DNA of 64,000 nt, taken from contig NZ_CP036423.1 in the NCBI RefSeq assembly GCF_009910365.1, forward strand, positions 186,001 to 250,000. The letters run 5' to 3'. Below the pieces are notes generated by a model, which saw only the letters and a list, made by a program, of their open reading frames with translations, had not been told where the DNA came from and did not search any database. This DNA comes from Aequoribacter fuscus. GTDB lineage: Bacteria > Pseudomonadota > Gammaproteobacteria > Pseudomonadales > Halieaceae. Positions 18,534 to 26,291 of this stretch are shown here, one piece after another. The stretch's first letter is position 1. Every line of letters begins with the position of its first letter. The position numbers and the translations under genes are program-made.

Positions 18534-18567
18534 CGGAAACTACTAAGCATGCTTATAATATGCCTAT
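18531..18567 (+). promoter_or_regulatory. marR promoter, possibly leaderless, with overlapping dyad
   Basis: TTGCGG (18531-18536), 17 bases, then a perfect TATAAT (18554-18559). Transcription should begin around 18566, which is exactly the second ATG of marR, so the mRNA may have no leader. A GCAT/ATGC dyad (18547-18550 and 18560-18563) brackets the -10 and could be the MarR operator. Confidence 0.5.
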
Positions 18568-19012
18568 GCCTAGATCTACCGTAAATTTTGTACCGTCAAG
18601 CTTGGGCTTTTTGCTCAATGACATCTCGCGTACGTTTCGTCGTCATTTTGATGTCAAGATGGCCGAGTATGGTTTGACGCAGGCGCAGTGGCGCGCGCTT
18701 CTTATCATGGCAACGCGCGAGGGTTGCACTCAGCGCGAGCTTTCTGATGCGTTAGATGTTCAGCCCATCAGTATTGCGCGTCTACTGGATCGAATGGTCA
18801 AGGGGGGATGGGTCAAGCGTGAGCCTTGTCCAAATGACCGTCGAGCCCACCGCTTGTACTTGACTTCGCAGTGTGACCCGATTCTTGAAGTGGCTAAGGC
18901 GGCGTCGCAGGAAATTTTGGGTCGAGCTTATCAGGGCATATCAGATGCAGAGTTGGCTCAGCTGCTTGCCACGCTTGAGCGCATCAAAAACAATTTGGAC
19001 CAAACGAGTTAG
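18560..19012 (+). CDS. MarR-family transcriptional regulator
   Basis: 150 residues, a winged helix-turn-helix of the MarR family (TREGCTQRELSDALDVQPIS, wing GGWVKREPCPNDRRAHRL). It heads an operon with an EmrA-like adaptor and an EmrB-like pump and is very probably their repressor, released by the drug or phenolic compounds exported. The annotated ATG at 18560 lies directly against the -10 box, so the ATG at 18566 (MPRSTVNF) may be the real start on a leaderless message. EmrA begins nine bases after the stop. Confidence 0.88.
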   Translation: MPMPRSTVNFVPSSLGFLLNDISRTFRRHFDVKMAEYGLTQAQWRALLIMATREGCTQRELSDALDVQPISIARLLDRMVKGGWVKREPCPNDRRAHRLYLTSQCDPILEVAKAASQEILGRAYQGISDAELAQLLATLERIKNNLDQTS

Positions 19013-19020
19013 GGGGTAGC

Positions 19021-20022
19021 GTGTCGAGAGGTAAAAAACAGGGAGCTATGGTGGGTGTGATTGCGATCGCCTTCGCAGTCATTGGCTTTTTGTATTACCA
19101 GCAAGTCGACGTGTTGAGCACAGATAACGCGTACGTAAAGTCACAGCATGTGTACGTCAATGCTCAAGTCAGTGGGGCCATTGTTGACGTTAAGGCTGAG
19201 CAGCATCAAATGCTTCACGCCGGCGACATTATTTTCGTTGTTGATCCTGCACCTTATGAGTTAAGAGCGCAGCAAATTGAGGCCGAGCAACGAGCCTTTG
19301 CTATCGATATTACGCGCAAAAAAAGTGCCTTGAATGAGCTCGAGGCACAAAAAGCGCTGCTGCTGGAGGACCTACGCTATGCCCGAGAAGAGTGGCAGCG
19401 TGAGAAAGATCTGACGGCTAAAGGACTCAATGCCGAGCACGACTTGGCGGTCAAACAGCACGACCTGCAGCGTGCCGAGCGAGCCATTACCGTGATTGAA
19501 GCTGACATTGCGACCGCCTTATCGGAGCTATTGGGTCAGACCGATTTGGCGGTCGAAGATCACCCGACGTACAAAGCGCTGCAAAGCCAGCTCGATCAGG
19601 CCAAGCGCGACGTTGCAAATACCGTTGTGCGCTCACCGATTAGTGGGATGTTAATTGAGAAGCCAGTATTGGGAACGCACGCCGAACGCGGTCGCCCCAT
19701 TACGTCGGTGGTAGACATCAACAATCTGTGGGTAGAGGCCAATTTCTTAGAGACGGACGTCGCGCGTTTAACACCTGGCTTACTCGCGGAAGTTCATATC
19801 GACACGTATCCTGACAAAGTTTGGAAGGGGCGGGTCGCAAGCCTCAGCCCAGCGACGGGTGCTGAGTTTGCAATTTTACCGCCGCAAAACGCTACCGGTA
19901 ACTGGGTGAAAATTACGCAGCGAATTCCTGTGCGTGTCGAGTTGGAATCGTCACACGCCGGCACCGTGTTAAGGAAGGGAATGACGGCTGAGGTTGTTGT
20001 GTTTCCCTCTCAGCAAAAATAG
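19021..20022 (+). CDS. emrA: EmrA-like periplasmic adaptor (HlyD/membrane fusion protein)
   Basis: 333 residues. One N-terminal membrane helix (about residues 9-25) is followed by the lipoyl/barrel-sandwich half (DNAYVKSQHVYVNAQVSG), a coiled-coil hairpin of about 100 residues rich in Glu, Lys and Leu, the second half (VVRSPISGMLIEKPV) and a beta-barrel ending in RKGMTAEV. It bridges the inner-membrane pump and an outer-membrane channel; no TolC-type gene is adjacent. Start is GTG at 19021, behind AGGGGGT. The pump gene follows after eight bases. Confidence 0.9.
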   Translation: MSRGKKQGAMVGVIAIAFAVIGFLYYQQVDVLSTDNAYVKSQHVYVNAQVSGAIVDVKAEQHQMLHAGDIIFVVDPAPYELRAQQIEAEQRAFAIDITRKKSALNELEAQKALLLEDLRYAREEWQREKDLTAKGLNAEHDLAVKQHDLQRAERAITVIEADIATALSELLGQTDLAVEDHPTYKALQSQLDQAKRDVANTVVRSPISGMLIEKPVLGTHAERGRPITSVVDINNLWVEANFLETDVARLTPGLLAEVHIDTYPDKVWKGRVASLSPATGAEFAILPPQNATGNWVKITQRIPVRVELESSHAGTVLRKGMTAEVVVFPSQQK

Positions 20023-20030
20023 CCAACAGA

Positions 20031-21551
20031 ATGATCGATAAGCCGCTGGTCGAAGTCTCTCCCGGTATTCGAACCTGGAATGTGGTTCTGTCGTCCATGG
20101 CAGTGTTGTTGATTACACTGGACACAACCATCGCAAATATCGCACTGCCGCGCATCCAGAATGACCTTAACTTGACGAATAGTCAGCTGGGATGGATCTT
20201 AACCTCTTATATTCTGTTTAACGCCATTTTTATGCCGCTTACCGGCTTTTTGGCCGATCGTTTTGGTAAGAGAGAAGTTCTGATTGCGTCGGTCATAGGA
20301 TTTGTCTTTACCAGCTTTCTGTGCGGAATCTCTCAGAATTTGGAGCAGTTAGTCATCGCGAGAGCCCTGCAAGGGGCTAGCGGTGCGTTTTTGATGCCGG
20401 TGACGCAATCGATACTGCTCGATATCCATACCAAGGCAACCTACGCAAAGGCGATTGGTATTTGGAGCATGGGCATCATTATTGGGCCAATTTTGGGCCC
20501 AACAATAGGCGGCTATTTGACCGAGATGCTGTCTTGGCACTGGGTGTTTCTGATTAATTTTCCTATTGGTATCGTTTTGGTCATTGGCCTGTTAATTGTA
20601 TCGCCGCACTGCCCTAAGAATCCTGACCGTCGTATTGATTTGAAGGGTTTCTTGTATCTGGGGCTCGCGATTGGATTATTGCAATTGATGATTGATCGAG
20701 GCGAGGGCGAAGACTGGTTCGATTCATGGGAAATTCGACTAGAAGCCATATTCTCGGTTATGTTCTTCTGTATCTTTTTGATACACACGGTGGGGCGCAA
20801 GCATCCGTTTATTCAGTTGGGATGCTTTAAAGATGCGAACTTTCTTGCGGGTTTGGTTTTTGCGTCGGTCACCAGTATCGTGATTTACGGTACCTCTGCC
20901 ATTCTTCCGGGCTACCTGCAGGGAGTGATGCGCTACCCCGTTATCGATGCAGGTTTACTAATGATGCCACGTGGTTTGGGTATGTTCTTTGCCCTAATGA
21001 TACTGAGTCGCCTGCCCGTTGCCCAAAACCCGCGGCCCTACATTGCGTTTGGTTTTATGCTTCAAGCGCTGTCGCTCTGGCTGATGACAAACTTCAATGT
21101 GCACATAGATTCTTCGTATATTGCTTGGAGCACCGTATTACAGGGCATTGGCACTTCGTTTGTGTTCATGCCGACTAATGTGTTGATGTATTTAACCTTG
21201 GAACCTAAGTATCAGACCGATGCCGCGAGCTCTGGCGGTTTAATTAGAAACTTGGTGGGCGGTTTTGCTATCTCTGGAGTTTTTGCTGTCTTTACGCGCG
21301 ATAATCAATTTTTTCATGCGCATTTGGTTGAGGCGATTACGCCCATGACATTTGTTGCGGGTTGGCCCGCCCTGCTGCCGCTTGATTCCGTACAGGGCGC
21401 TTGGGTGTTAAATATGGAAATTACACGCCAGGCTGCGATGCAATCTTATTTGAACATTTTCACGGCAATGCAATGGATGTCGATCGTCATTGCCGCACTG
21501 TTAATTTTGACTCGTCCGAAGCGGTCAAAGGCACAGGCGCTTGCCGCCTAA
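20031..21551 (+). CDS. emrB: EmrB/QacA-type drug efflux transporter (MFS, DHA2)
   Basis: 506 residues with about 14 membrane helices. Family motifs include LDTTIANIALPRIQNDL in helix 1, LADRFGKREVL (motif A), RALQGASGAFLMPVTQS and GPILGPTIGGYL (motif C of proton antiporters). It exports hydrophobic drugs or phenolics in exchange for protons as part of the EmrAB tripartite pump. It is the last gene of the marR-emrA-emrB operon. Its stop abuts the stop of a convergent 35-residue ORF with no base between. Confidence 0.92.
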   Translation: MIDKPLVEVSPGIRTWNVVLSSMAVLLITLDTTIANIALPRIQNDLNLTNSQLGWILTSYILFNAIFMPLTGFLADRFGKREVLIASVIGFVFTSFLCGISQNLEQLVIARALQGASGAFLMPVTQSILLDIHTKATYAKAIGIWSMGIIIGPILGPTIGGYLTEMLSWHWVFLINFPIGIVLVIGLLIVSPHCPKNPDRRIDLKGFLYLGLAIGLLQLMIDRGEGEDWFDSWEIRLEAIFSVMFFCIFLIHTVGRKHPFIQLGCFKDANFLAGLVFASVTSIVIYGTSAILPGYLQGVMRYPVIDAGLLMMPRGLGMFFALMILSRLPVAQNPRPYIAFGFMLQALSLWLMTNFNVHIDSSYIAWSTVLQGIGTSFVFMPTNVLMYLTLEPKYQTDAASSGGLIRNLVGGFAISGVFAVFTRDNQFFHAHLVEAITPMTFVAGWPALLPLDSVQGAWVLNMEITRQAAMQSYLNIFTAMQWMSIVIAALLILTRPKRSKAQALAA

Positions 21552-21659
21552 TCACCAGCGCCGCTTTTCGAACTTCTCTTCGCGCTTTTCTTTTTGGCGA
21601 ACCACAATGAAGTAGATGATGCCGGCAGCCAGTCCGCCCCAAATCAGCCATTCAATCAT
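21552..21659 (-). CDS. Small single-helix membrane protein, 35 residues
   Basis: A short ORF that is easy to miss. It encodes MIEWLIWGGLAAGIIYFIVV followed by a highly charged tail, RQKEKREEKFEKRRW. The layout is one N-terminal helix and a cytoplasmic basic/acidic tail. Its ATG overlaps the stop of the ybjQ-like gene as ATGA (21656-21659), a classical coupling signal, and it ends exactly at the emrB stop. The amphipathic design and the coupling support translation. I do not recognise a family. Confidence 0.6.
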   Translation of the reverse strand: MIEWLIWGGLAAGIIYFIVVRQKEKREEKFEKRRW

Positions 21660-21991
21660 GGGTCATTCGCCTTAATTTTCACAGCGGTGCCATAGGCCAT
21701 AATTTCTACCGCCGCCTGCGACACCATAGACGTGGTAAAACGGAAACCAATAACAGCGTCTGCTTGAAGCGCCTTGGCATCTTCTAACATCCGATAAATA
21801 GCTTCCTCGCGACCCTCAGCTAAGAGTTCCGTGTAGCCTTTAATTTCGCCGCCTACGATATTTTTCAAGGCCGCGGTAATGTCGCGGCCTATGTGTTTCG
21901 CTCGGACGGTGGATCCTCTGGCAACGCCGAGTACTGATTGGATTTGATAGCCAGGCAGGTGGTCTATCGTGGTAACGATTGGGTCAGACAT
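21656..21991 (-). CDS. YbjQ/UPF0145 family protein
   Basis: About 111 residues. Typical family segments are VLGVARGSTVRAKHIGRDI, EIKGYTELLAEGREEAI and the C-terminal ADAVIGFRFTTSM with VEIMAYGTAV. The family forms a small soluble pentameric fold with unknown function, sometimes described as putative heavy-metal binding. I choose the ATG at 21991 behind TAGGAG, because the longer reading frame to 22126 lies within the upstream MAPEG gene. It lies eight bases after that gene and is coupled to the 35-residue ORF downstream. Confidence 0.85.
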   Translation of the reverse strand: MSDPIVTTIDHLPGYQIQSVLGVARGSTVRAKHIGRDITAALKNIVGGEIKGYTELLAEGREEAIYRMLEDAKALQADAVIGFRFTTSMVSQAAVEIMAYGTAVKIKANDP

Positions 21992-21999
21992 AGGGGCTC

Positions 22000-22365
22000 C
22001 TACAGTAAGCGATACGCCATGCAAATAAGCGCGCCAAGCGACACGCTCCAAATGATAGAGCGGACGTATTTGATATTGAATACGTAGCAGGGGACATAGG
22101 CAACGCGGGCGACGAGCCACATCCACGCAACGGTCTCGAGTTGCGCGTTCTGCACGTGCGCAATAATTGCTAAAGCCAGGAAGGGCGCAAGGCTCTCTTG
22201 CAGGTTGTTGCCCGCTCGTTGGATGCGACCTTGAATGATCGATACGTCAAGAGGTTCGTCGCGACTCGACAGCAGCCAGTCGAGTTTGTCCAGGCGGGTG
22301 CTTGCGGGTAAAAGCCAAAGCTGGAACAACGCTAGTGCTAGGGCGTAGATAATAATTTCGATCAT
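22000..22365 (-). CDS. MAPEG-family membrane protein
   Basis: 121 residues with four membrane helices. The family signature is present in the loop after helix 1 (GRIQRAGNNLQESLAPF), followed by WMWLVARVAYVPCYV. MAPEG proteins in eukaryotes are membrane glutathione transferases; the bacterial small forms are mostly uncharacterised. An AAGGA site lies before the ATG. It is the first of three closely packed genes (MAPEG, YbjQ, 35-residue ORF). Confidence 0.85.
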   Translation of the reverse strand: MIEIIIYALALALFQLWLLPASTRLDKLDWLLSSRDEPLDVSIIQGRIQRAGNNLQESLAPFLALAIIAHVQNAQLETVAWMWLVARVAYVPCYVFNIKYVRSIIWSVSLGALICMAYRLL

Positions 22366-22411
22366 GTTATGTCCTTATTATTGTGATGTCGCAATTGACA
22401 GTAGTAACAAT

Positions 22412-22807
22412 CTAACCTGTAAAGCATCGCCACACAATGGGTGCCCAGATGACGAGCCAGATGATTAACGAGAAAGTCACGGCGAGCGATCCGAGGTCTT
22501 TTGCTAAGCCCGAGAGCTGGTGGTAGTCGTGGCTGATGCGATCGATGGTCGCTTCGATCGCGGTGTTTAGTGTTTCGATAACCAGTACGAATAACGTGGC
22601 GGTAATCATCAGGCTGATCTCGCCAGTCGTTGTGCCGATCAGGAACGCCGCTGGAATTAATATAAGCGCTAACACGAATTCAAGCTGGAAGGCTTCTTCG
22701 TGTTTTAACAACCAAGCTAGGCCCTTGCCAGAATTTACAATCGTAAATAGTAGGCGTTGCACTCCTGTCCGTTTAATCACTTGGGGCTCGTCCATTGCGG
22801 CTTCCAT
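22412..22807 (-). CDS. dgkA: Diacylglycerol kinase
   Basis: 131 residues, small integral-membrane kinase of the DgkA family with three helices. The N-terminal amphipathic part ends in EEAFQLEF and the conserved active-site stretch ETLNTAIEATIDRIS is intact. It phosphorylates diacylglycerol to phosphatidic acid and recycles lipid produced by periplasmic glucan or phosphoglycerol transfer. The start may be the ATG at 22807 or the second ATG at 22795; neither has a clear ribosome site. Confidence 0.92.
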   Translation of the reverse strand: MEAAMDEPQVIKRTGVQRLLFTIVNSGKGLAWLLKHEEAFQLEFVLALILIPAAFLIGTTTGEISLMITATLFVLVIETLNTAIEATIDRISHDYHQLSGLAKDLGSLAVTFSLIIWLVIWAPIVWRCFTG

Positions 22808-22866
22808 CCATTGTTTGACGTCTGCGTACTATACGGGCTGTTGGTTACGGGTTTCTTAAGTGTGGA

Positions 22867-23643
22867 TTAATCGTTAAGAATCGCTACCGCTCGAGTCCAG
22901 CCGGCTGAGGCCGCGCGAATTTTGAAGGGGAAGCACGACACCGTAAACCCGGTACTCGGGAGCGCTTCGAGATTGTGAAGTTTCTCGAGATGGCAGTAGC
23001 CGGTGTGGCGCCCTGCCTTGTGACCTTCCCAGATAATGCTGGGATCTTGAGTTTCGTTAAATCGTTGCGCGGTGTGCACAAAGGGTGCGTCCCAGCTCCA
23101 GCCATCGGTTCCGGTCACACGAATGCCTCTATCTAGCAGGTAGCGGGTTGCTTCGTAACCCATGCCGCAGCCACTCGAGACATAATCGTCATGCCCGTAA
23201 CGAGAGCCCGCGCGGGTATTTACCAGAACAATTTCAAGGGGCGACAGCGTATGGTTTATGCGTGCAAGCTCTGCTTCAACCTCATCGGCACTGACAACAT
23301 GACCGTCGGGAAGATGGCGAAAGTCAAGTTTTACCCCCGGTTGAAAGCACCATTCTAGCGGGACCTCGTCGATGGTCCAAGCGCGTTCCCCTTGGTTCAT
23401 GGTGCTTGCAAAGTGGTAGGGGGCATCGAGGTGAGTGCCGTTGTGGGTGTTTAGGTTGATCTGTTCGATTGCCCAGCCCTCAGCATCGGGTAGATCCTCT
23501 GGGGCAAGTCCGGGGAAAATATTGGCAATATCCTGGGCTGAATCGGAGTGCTTAATGTAGTGGATTTGCGGTTGATGTCCCGGGGGGTCAGAGATGACGT
23601 CGTTCTCTAGAAAGATGGATAAGTCGACAATCTTCTGGCCCAT
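22867..23643 (-). CDS. Cyclase family protein (kynurenine-formamidase-like metal hydrolase)
   Basis: 258 residues. The metal-binding signature H-x-G-T-H-x-D-x-P-x-H is intact as HNGTHLDAPYHF. Further residues of the fold are seen in DLSIFLENDV, VLVNTRAGSRYG and GTDGWSWDAPF. Such enzymes open or close amide or ester bonds, as in kynurenine formamidase or polyketide and isatin hydrolases. No kynurenine-pathway gene is near, so the substrate is open. A GGAG site precedes the ATG. The phosphotyrosine phosphatase gene lies 13 bases upstream. Confidence 0.87.
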   Translation of the reverse strand: MGQKIVDLSIFLENDVISDPPGHQPQIHYIKHSDSAQDIANIFPGLAPEDLPDAEGWAIEQINLNTHNGTHLDAPYHFASTMNQGERAWTIDEVPLEWCFQPGVKLDFRHLPDGHVVSADEVEAELARINHTLSPLEIVLVNTRAGSRYGHDDYVSSGCGMGYEATRYLLDRGIRVTGTDGWSWDAPFVHTAQRFNETQDPSIIWEGHKAGRHTGYCHLEKLHNLEALPSTGFTVSCFPFKIRAASAGWTRAVAILND

Positions 23644-23656
23644 GGTCTGCTCCTAG

Positions 23657-24142
23657 TTAATCGATTTCAGGATTTTTGCACAGCGTTTGCAGAATACCAT
23701 CACAGCCGTCTTCGAGCATAGTAATCACCCTGTCAAAGCCCTTGGTGCCCCCGTAGTAAGGATCGGGCACGTCTTTAGGTGCTCCCTTGGGTAAAAAGTC
23801 CGAGAACAAGCGTAACTTAGCCGAGTCCGTGGGTTGGCGGACAAGCGCTTGCAGGTCCTTGAGGTTGTTGCGATCCATCGCGATGATGAGATCGAACCGA
23901 TCGAAGTCGGCCCGTTCGAATTGGCGTGCACACCCGTGATAGCTGTGGTTGTATGCTCTGAGTCGATCTTGCATGCGTTGGTCGGGCGGCTCGCCAATAT
24001 GATAAGAGGCGGTGCCACATGAGTCGATGTGCACGGTAAAAGGCCGATTGTCGCTCTCGATGAAGTCTCGGAATATGTTTTCTGCCGCGGGTGAGCGGCA
24101 GATGTTGCCTAGGCACACGAATAAGATCTTGAACTCGGACAT
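23657..24142 (-). CDS. Low-molecular-weight protein-tyrosine phosphatase
   Basis: 161 residues. The P-loop VCLGNICRSP (C-x4-N-x-C-R-S) near residue 10 and the general-acid loop DPYYGG near residue 128 are complete, so it should be active. No Wzc-type kinase or capsule gene is nearby, so it is more likely a general LMW-PTP than a capsule regulator. It precedes the cyclase gene on the same strand. Confidence 0.93.
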   Translation of the reverse strand: MSEFKILFVCLGNICRSPAAENIFRDFIESDNRPFTVHIDSCGTASYHIGEPPDQRMQDRLRAYNHSYHGCARQFERADFDRFDLIIAMDRNNLKDLQALVRQPTDSAKLRLFSDFLPKGAPKDVPDPYYGGTKGFDRVITMLEDGCDGILQTLCKNPEID

Positions 24143-24224
24143 GGTTACACTCGCTGTTAAATAACGACCAGTCTAGCGTCCTAGATTTGTGCTGCCTAGG
24201 CTGCGGTGCGCCCCGGTTAGGATG

Positions 24225-24692
24225 CTAGGCGATCAGGCTCCTCAACATCCAGGCGGTTTTTTCGTGCGCTTGCATACGTTGCGTCAGCAAATCGGCACTG
24301 GGTTCGTCGCTGGCCTCGCTGGCAATAGCAATCACTTCGCGCGCTTGGCGAGCAATGGTTTCTTGAGCCTCAACCAAGTTTCTAATCATATCTTCCGCGC
24401 ATGGGATAGAGCTATCTTCTGGAATTGAGGTGAGCGCCGCATAAGCGCTGTAGGATCCTGGAGCGAATTCGCCCAAGGCACGAATCCGTTCGGCAATTTC
24501 ATCGACCGCAGTCGCCAGCTCGGTGTACTGTTGCTCGAACATCAAATGCAGGGTGTTGAACATGGGGCCTGTGACATTCCAGTGGTAGTTGTGGGTTTTG
24601 AGGTACAGCGTGTAGGTGTTAGCCAGTAACACGCTTAATCCTTGTACGATTGCTTGACGGTCGGTCTCTTTAATTCCGATATTAATGTTCAT
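24225..24692 (-). CDS. dps: Dps ferritin-like DNA-protection protein
   Basis: 155 residues. The ferroxidase residues are arranged as usual for Dps: [24 protein letters not shown] with DEIAER downstream. It forms a hollow dodecamer that oxidises and stores iron using peroxide and protects DNA in stationary phase. The N-terminus is short and not strongly basic, so direct DNA binding is uncertain. The ATG at 24692 is preceded by AGGAGA. An A/T-rich upstream region probably carries the stress promoter. Confidence 0.93.
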   Translation of the reverse strand: MNINIGIKETDRQAIVQGLSVLLANTYTLYLKTHNYHWNVTGPMFNTLHLMFEQQYTELATAVDEIAERIRALGEFAPGSYSAYAALTSIPEDSSIPCAEDMIRNLVEAQETIARQAREVIAIASEASDEPSADLLTQRMQAHEKTAWMLRSLIA

Positions 24693-25053
24693 TCTGCTCT
24701 CCTGGTTGTTCTGGTTCGTTAGTGGAAAGGGCCGTTTTTCCTATCAGCTACCTTCCTGCTTTCGTCCTTTGATACTACGTAATAATCTGCTTTGGGCACG
24801 CCTATTTATCGGTCGGAACGCCTGTCTTTGATCTGCCTCATCTTATGATGCTGTAGATCTTTTATAAATTAAATTGTTTAAATCAAAACGATTTATTTTA
24901 TTGAATGCTCAGCCATTCACGAGAGTAAGAGAGAATGAGATGTTGCGATGGTTTGAATCAATTTTTCGGTAGAAAATTTTCTAAATAAAGTCGTTTTCTA
25001 CTTTGGTGGGGTATACTATGGCATTGTGTTTTTATGGTTTTGCATAGTCGCTA
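24693..25053. promoter_or_regulatory. 361-base intergenic region between dps and HD-GYP gene
   Basis: No convincing gene is seen here. It is A/T-rich between about 24855 and 25000. On the plus strand a TATACT (25012-25017) is a likely -10 for the HD-GYP gene, with only a weak -35 at the right distance. The dps ribosome site AGGAGA is at the left end. I looked for an OxyR-type four-element site upstream of dps and found only a poor match. Confidence 0.4.
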
Positions 25054-26289
25054 ATGATCCAGGTCCGCAAAGTTACCGTCGATAATTTAAAGATTGGGAT
25101 GTATGTCTCCAGTCTGGACAGGCCGTGGCTGGAAACTCCCTTTGCGTTGCAGGGTTTTTTGCTAAAGTCGCAGCGCGATATCGACAAAATCAGTAAATTC
25201 TGTGAGTTCGTGTACGTCGATTTTGAAAAAAGCGAAGTGGCGGATCAAACAACAAAAAAGCGTGCGGCACCGGTCTCGCGCCCTCGCAAAACCAAACAAG
25301 AGTTGTTTCCTAATCGTAGTCTCAGTGATTATCGCGATGCCGGGCAATTTGGCGATGAGTATCCCAAGGCGCGTCAGGCCATAACGACCCTGACAACGGG
25401 TGTGACAAATATTTTTGACAGCGTCAGTAAAGGCAGTGGTCTGGATGTTGTCAAAGTGAAGCGCTCAGTTGAGCCCATGGTCGAGAGTATCACGCGCAAC
25501 CCTGACGCCTGTATTTGGCTGGCGCGCATGAAGCAAGCCGATACTTATACCTATCAGCACTCAATTGGTTGCTCAATTTGGGCGGTGGCGCTCGGTCGTC
25601 AGTTAGGTTTACCCAAACCCGATCTGCGGTCTTTGGCGATTGGTGGTTTGCTGTTCGATGTGGGTAAGTTGCAGGTCGATAAAGAATTGATCGATGCTAA
25701 GCGCAAGCTGAGTGACCAAGAATTTCAGATGGTGCAGAACCACGTCAATTTGGGTCTAGAGGCCGTTAAAAAAAGCGGACTGATGAACAAAGACGTGCTT
25801 GAGATGATCGAGTACCATCACGAGCGCCACGATGGCTCGGGTTACCCTAAAGGCCTGAAAGGGGATCAGATCCCCATTTTTGCGCGAATTGCAGCGATTG
25901 TGGATTGCTACGATGCTATTACCAGTCATCGCAGCTATGCCAAAGCGTTACCCCCCTCGATGGCAATTAAGATGCTCTACGAGTGGCGAGATATCGATTT
26001 CCAAGCGGAGTTGGTGGAAGAATTCATACAAGCCGTCGGTATTTACCCAGCAGGGACGCTCGTTGAGTTGTCGTCAGGTCAAGTGGGTGTGGTGTTGTCG
26101 GAGTATCGAACTCGACGGTTGCGCCCTAAAGTTATGATTTTGCTAGACGCCAATAAAAAGCCAATTATGGACGTGCAGACTATTAACTTGTTGGAGGTGA
26201 CTCATACCGAAGACGGCCAACCCCTAGATATCGTGAATTCCCTCGAGCCTGATGCCTACGGTATCGATATGGCGGGAATTCAACTGTAA
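25054..26289 (+). CDS. HD-GYP protein with DUF3391, substituted HD motif
   Basis: 411 residues. DUF3391 is at the N-terminus (VTVDNLKIGMYVSSLDRPW, LLKSQRDIDKI) and the HD-GYP domain lies at about residues 140-330. The GYP motif is complete at residues 255-265 (HHERHDGSGYP) with later metal ligands. However, the usual H-D pair is F201-D202 (LLFDVGKL), so one metal-binding His is missing. HD-GYP enzymes hydrolyse c-di-GMP to GMP; activity here is uncertain. The C-terminal ~80 residues resemble the small domain of this group. A GGDEF-EAL gene follows after two bases. Confidence 0.85.
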   Translation: MIQVRKVTVDNLKIGMYVSSLDRPWLETPFALQGFLLKSQRDIDKISKFCEFVYVDFEKSEVADQTTKKRAAPVSRPRKTKQELFPNRSLSDYRDAGQFGDEYPKARQAITTLTTGVTNIFDSVSKGSGLDVVKVKRSVEPMVESITRNPDACIWLARMKQADTYTYQHSIGCSIWAVALGRQLGLPKPDLRSLAIGGLLFDVGKLQVDKELIDAKRKLSDQEFQMVQNHVNLGLEAVKKSGLMNKDVLEMIEYHHERHDGSGYPKGLKGDQIPIFARIAAIVDCYDAITSHRSYAKALPPSMAIKMLYEWRDIDFQAELVEEFIQAVGIYPAGTLVELSSGQVGVVLSEYRTRRLRPKVMILLDANKKPIMDVQTINLLEVTHTEDGQPLDIVNSLEPDAYGIDMAGIQL

Positions 26290-26291
26290 CT

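Noticed and set aside
24720-24900. OxyR-like four-element site upstream of dps
   Set aside because: Only one of four half-sites matches well.
24936-24989. 17-residue ORF upstream of the HD-GYP gene
   Set aside because: No convincing ribosome site and no conservation evidence; short frames are expected by chance here.
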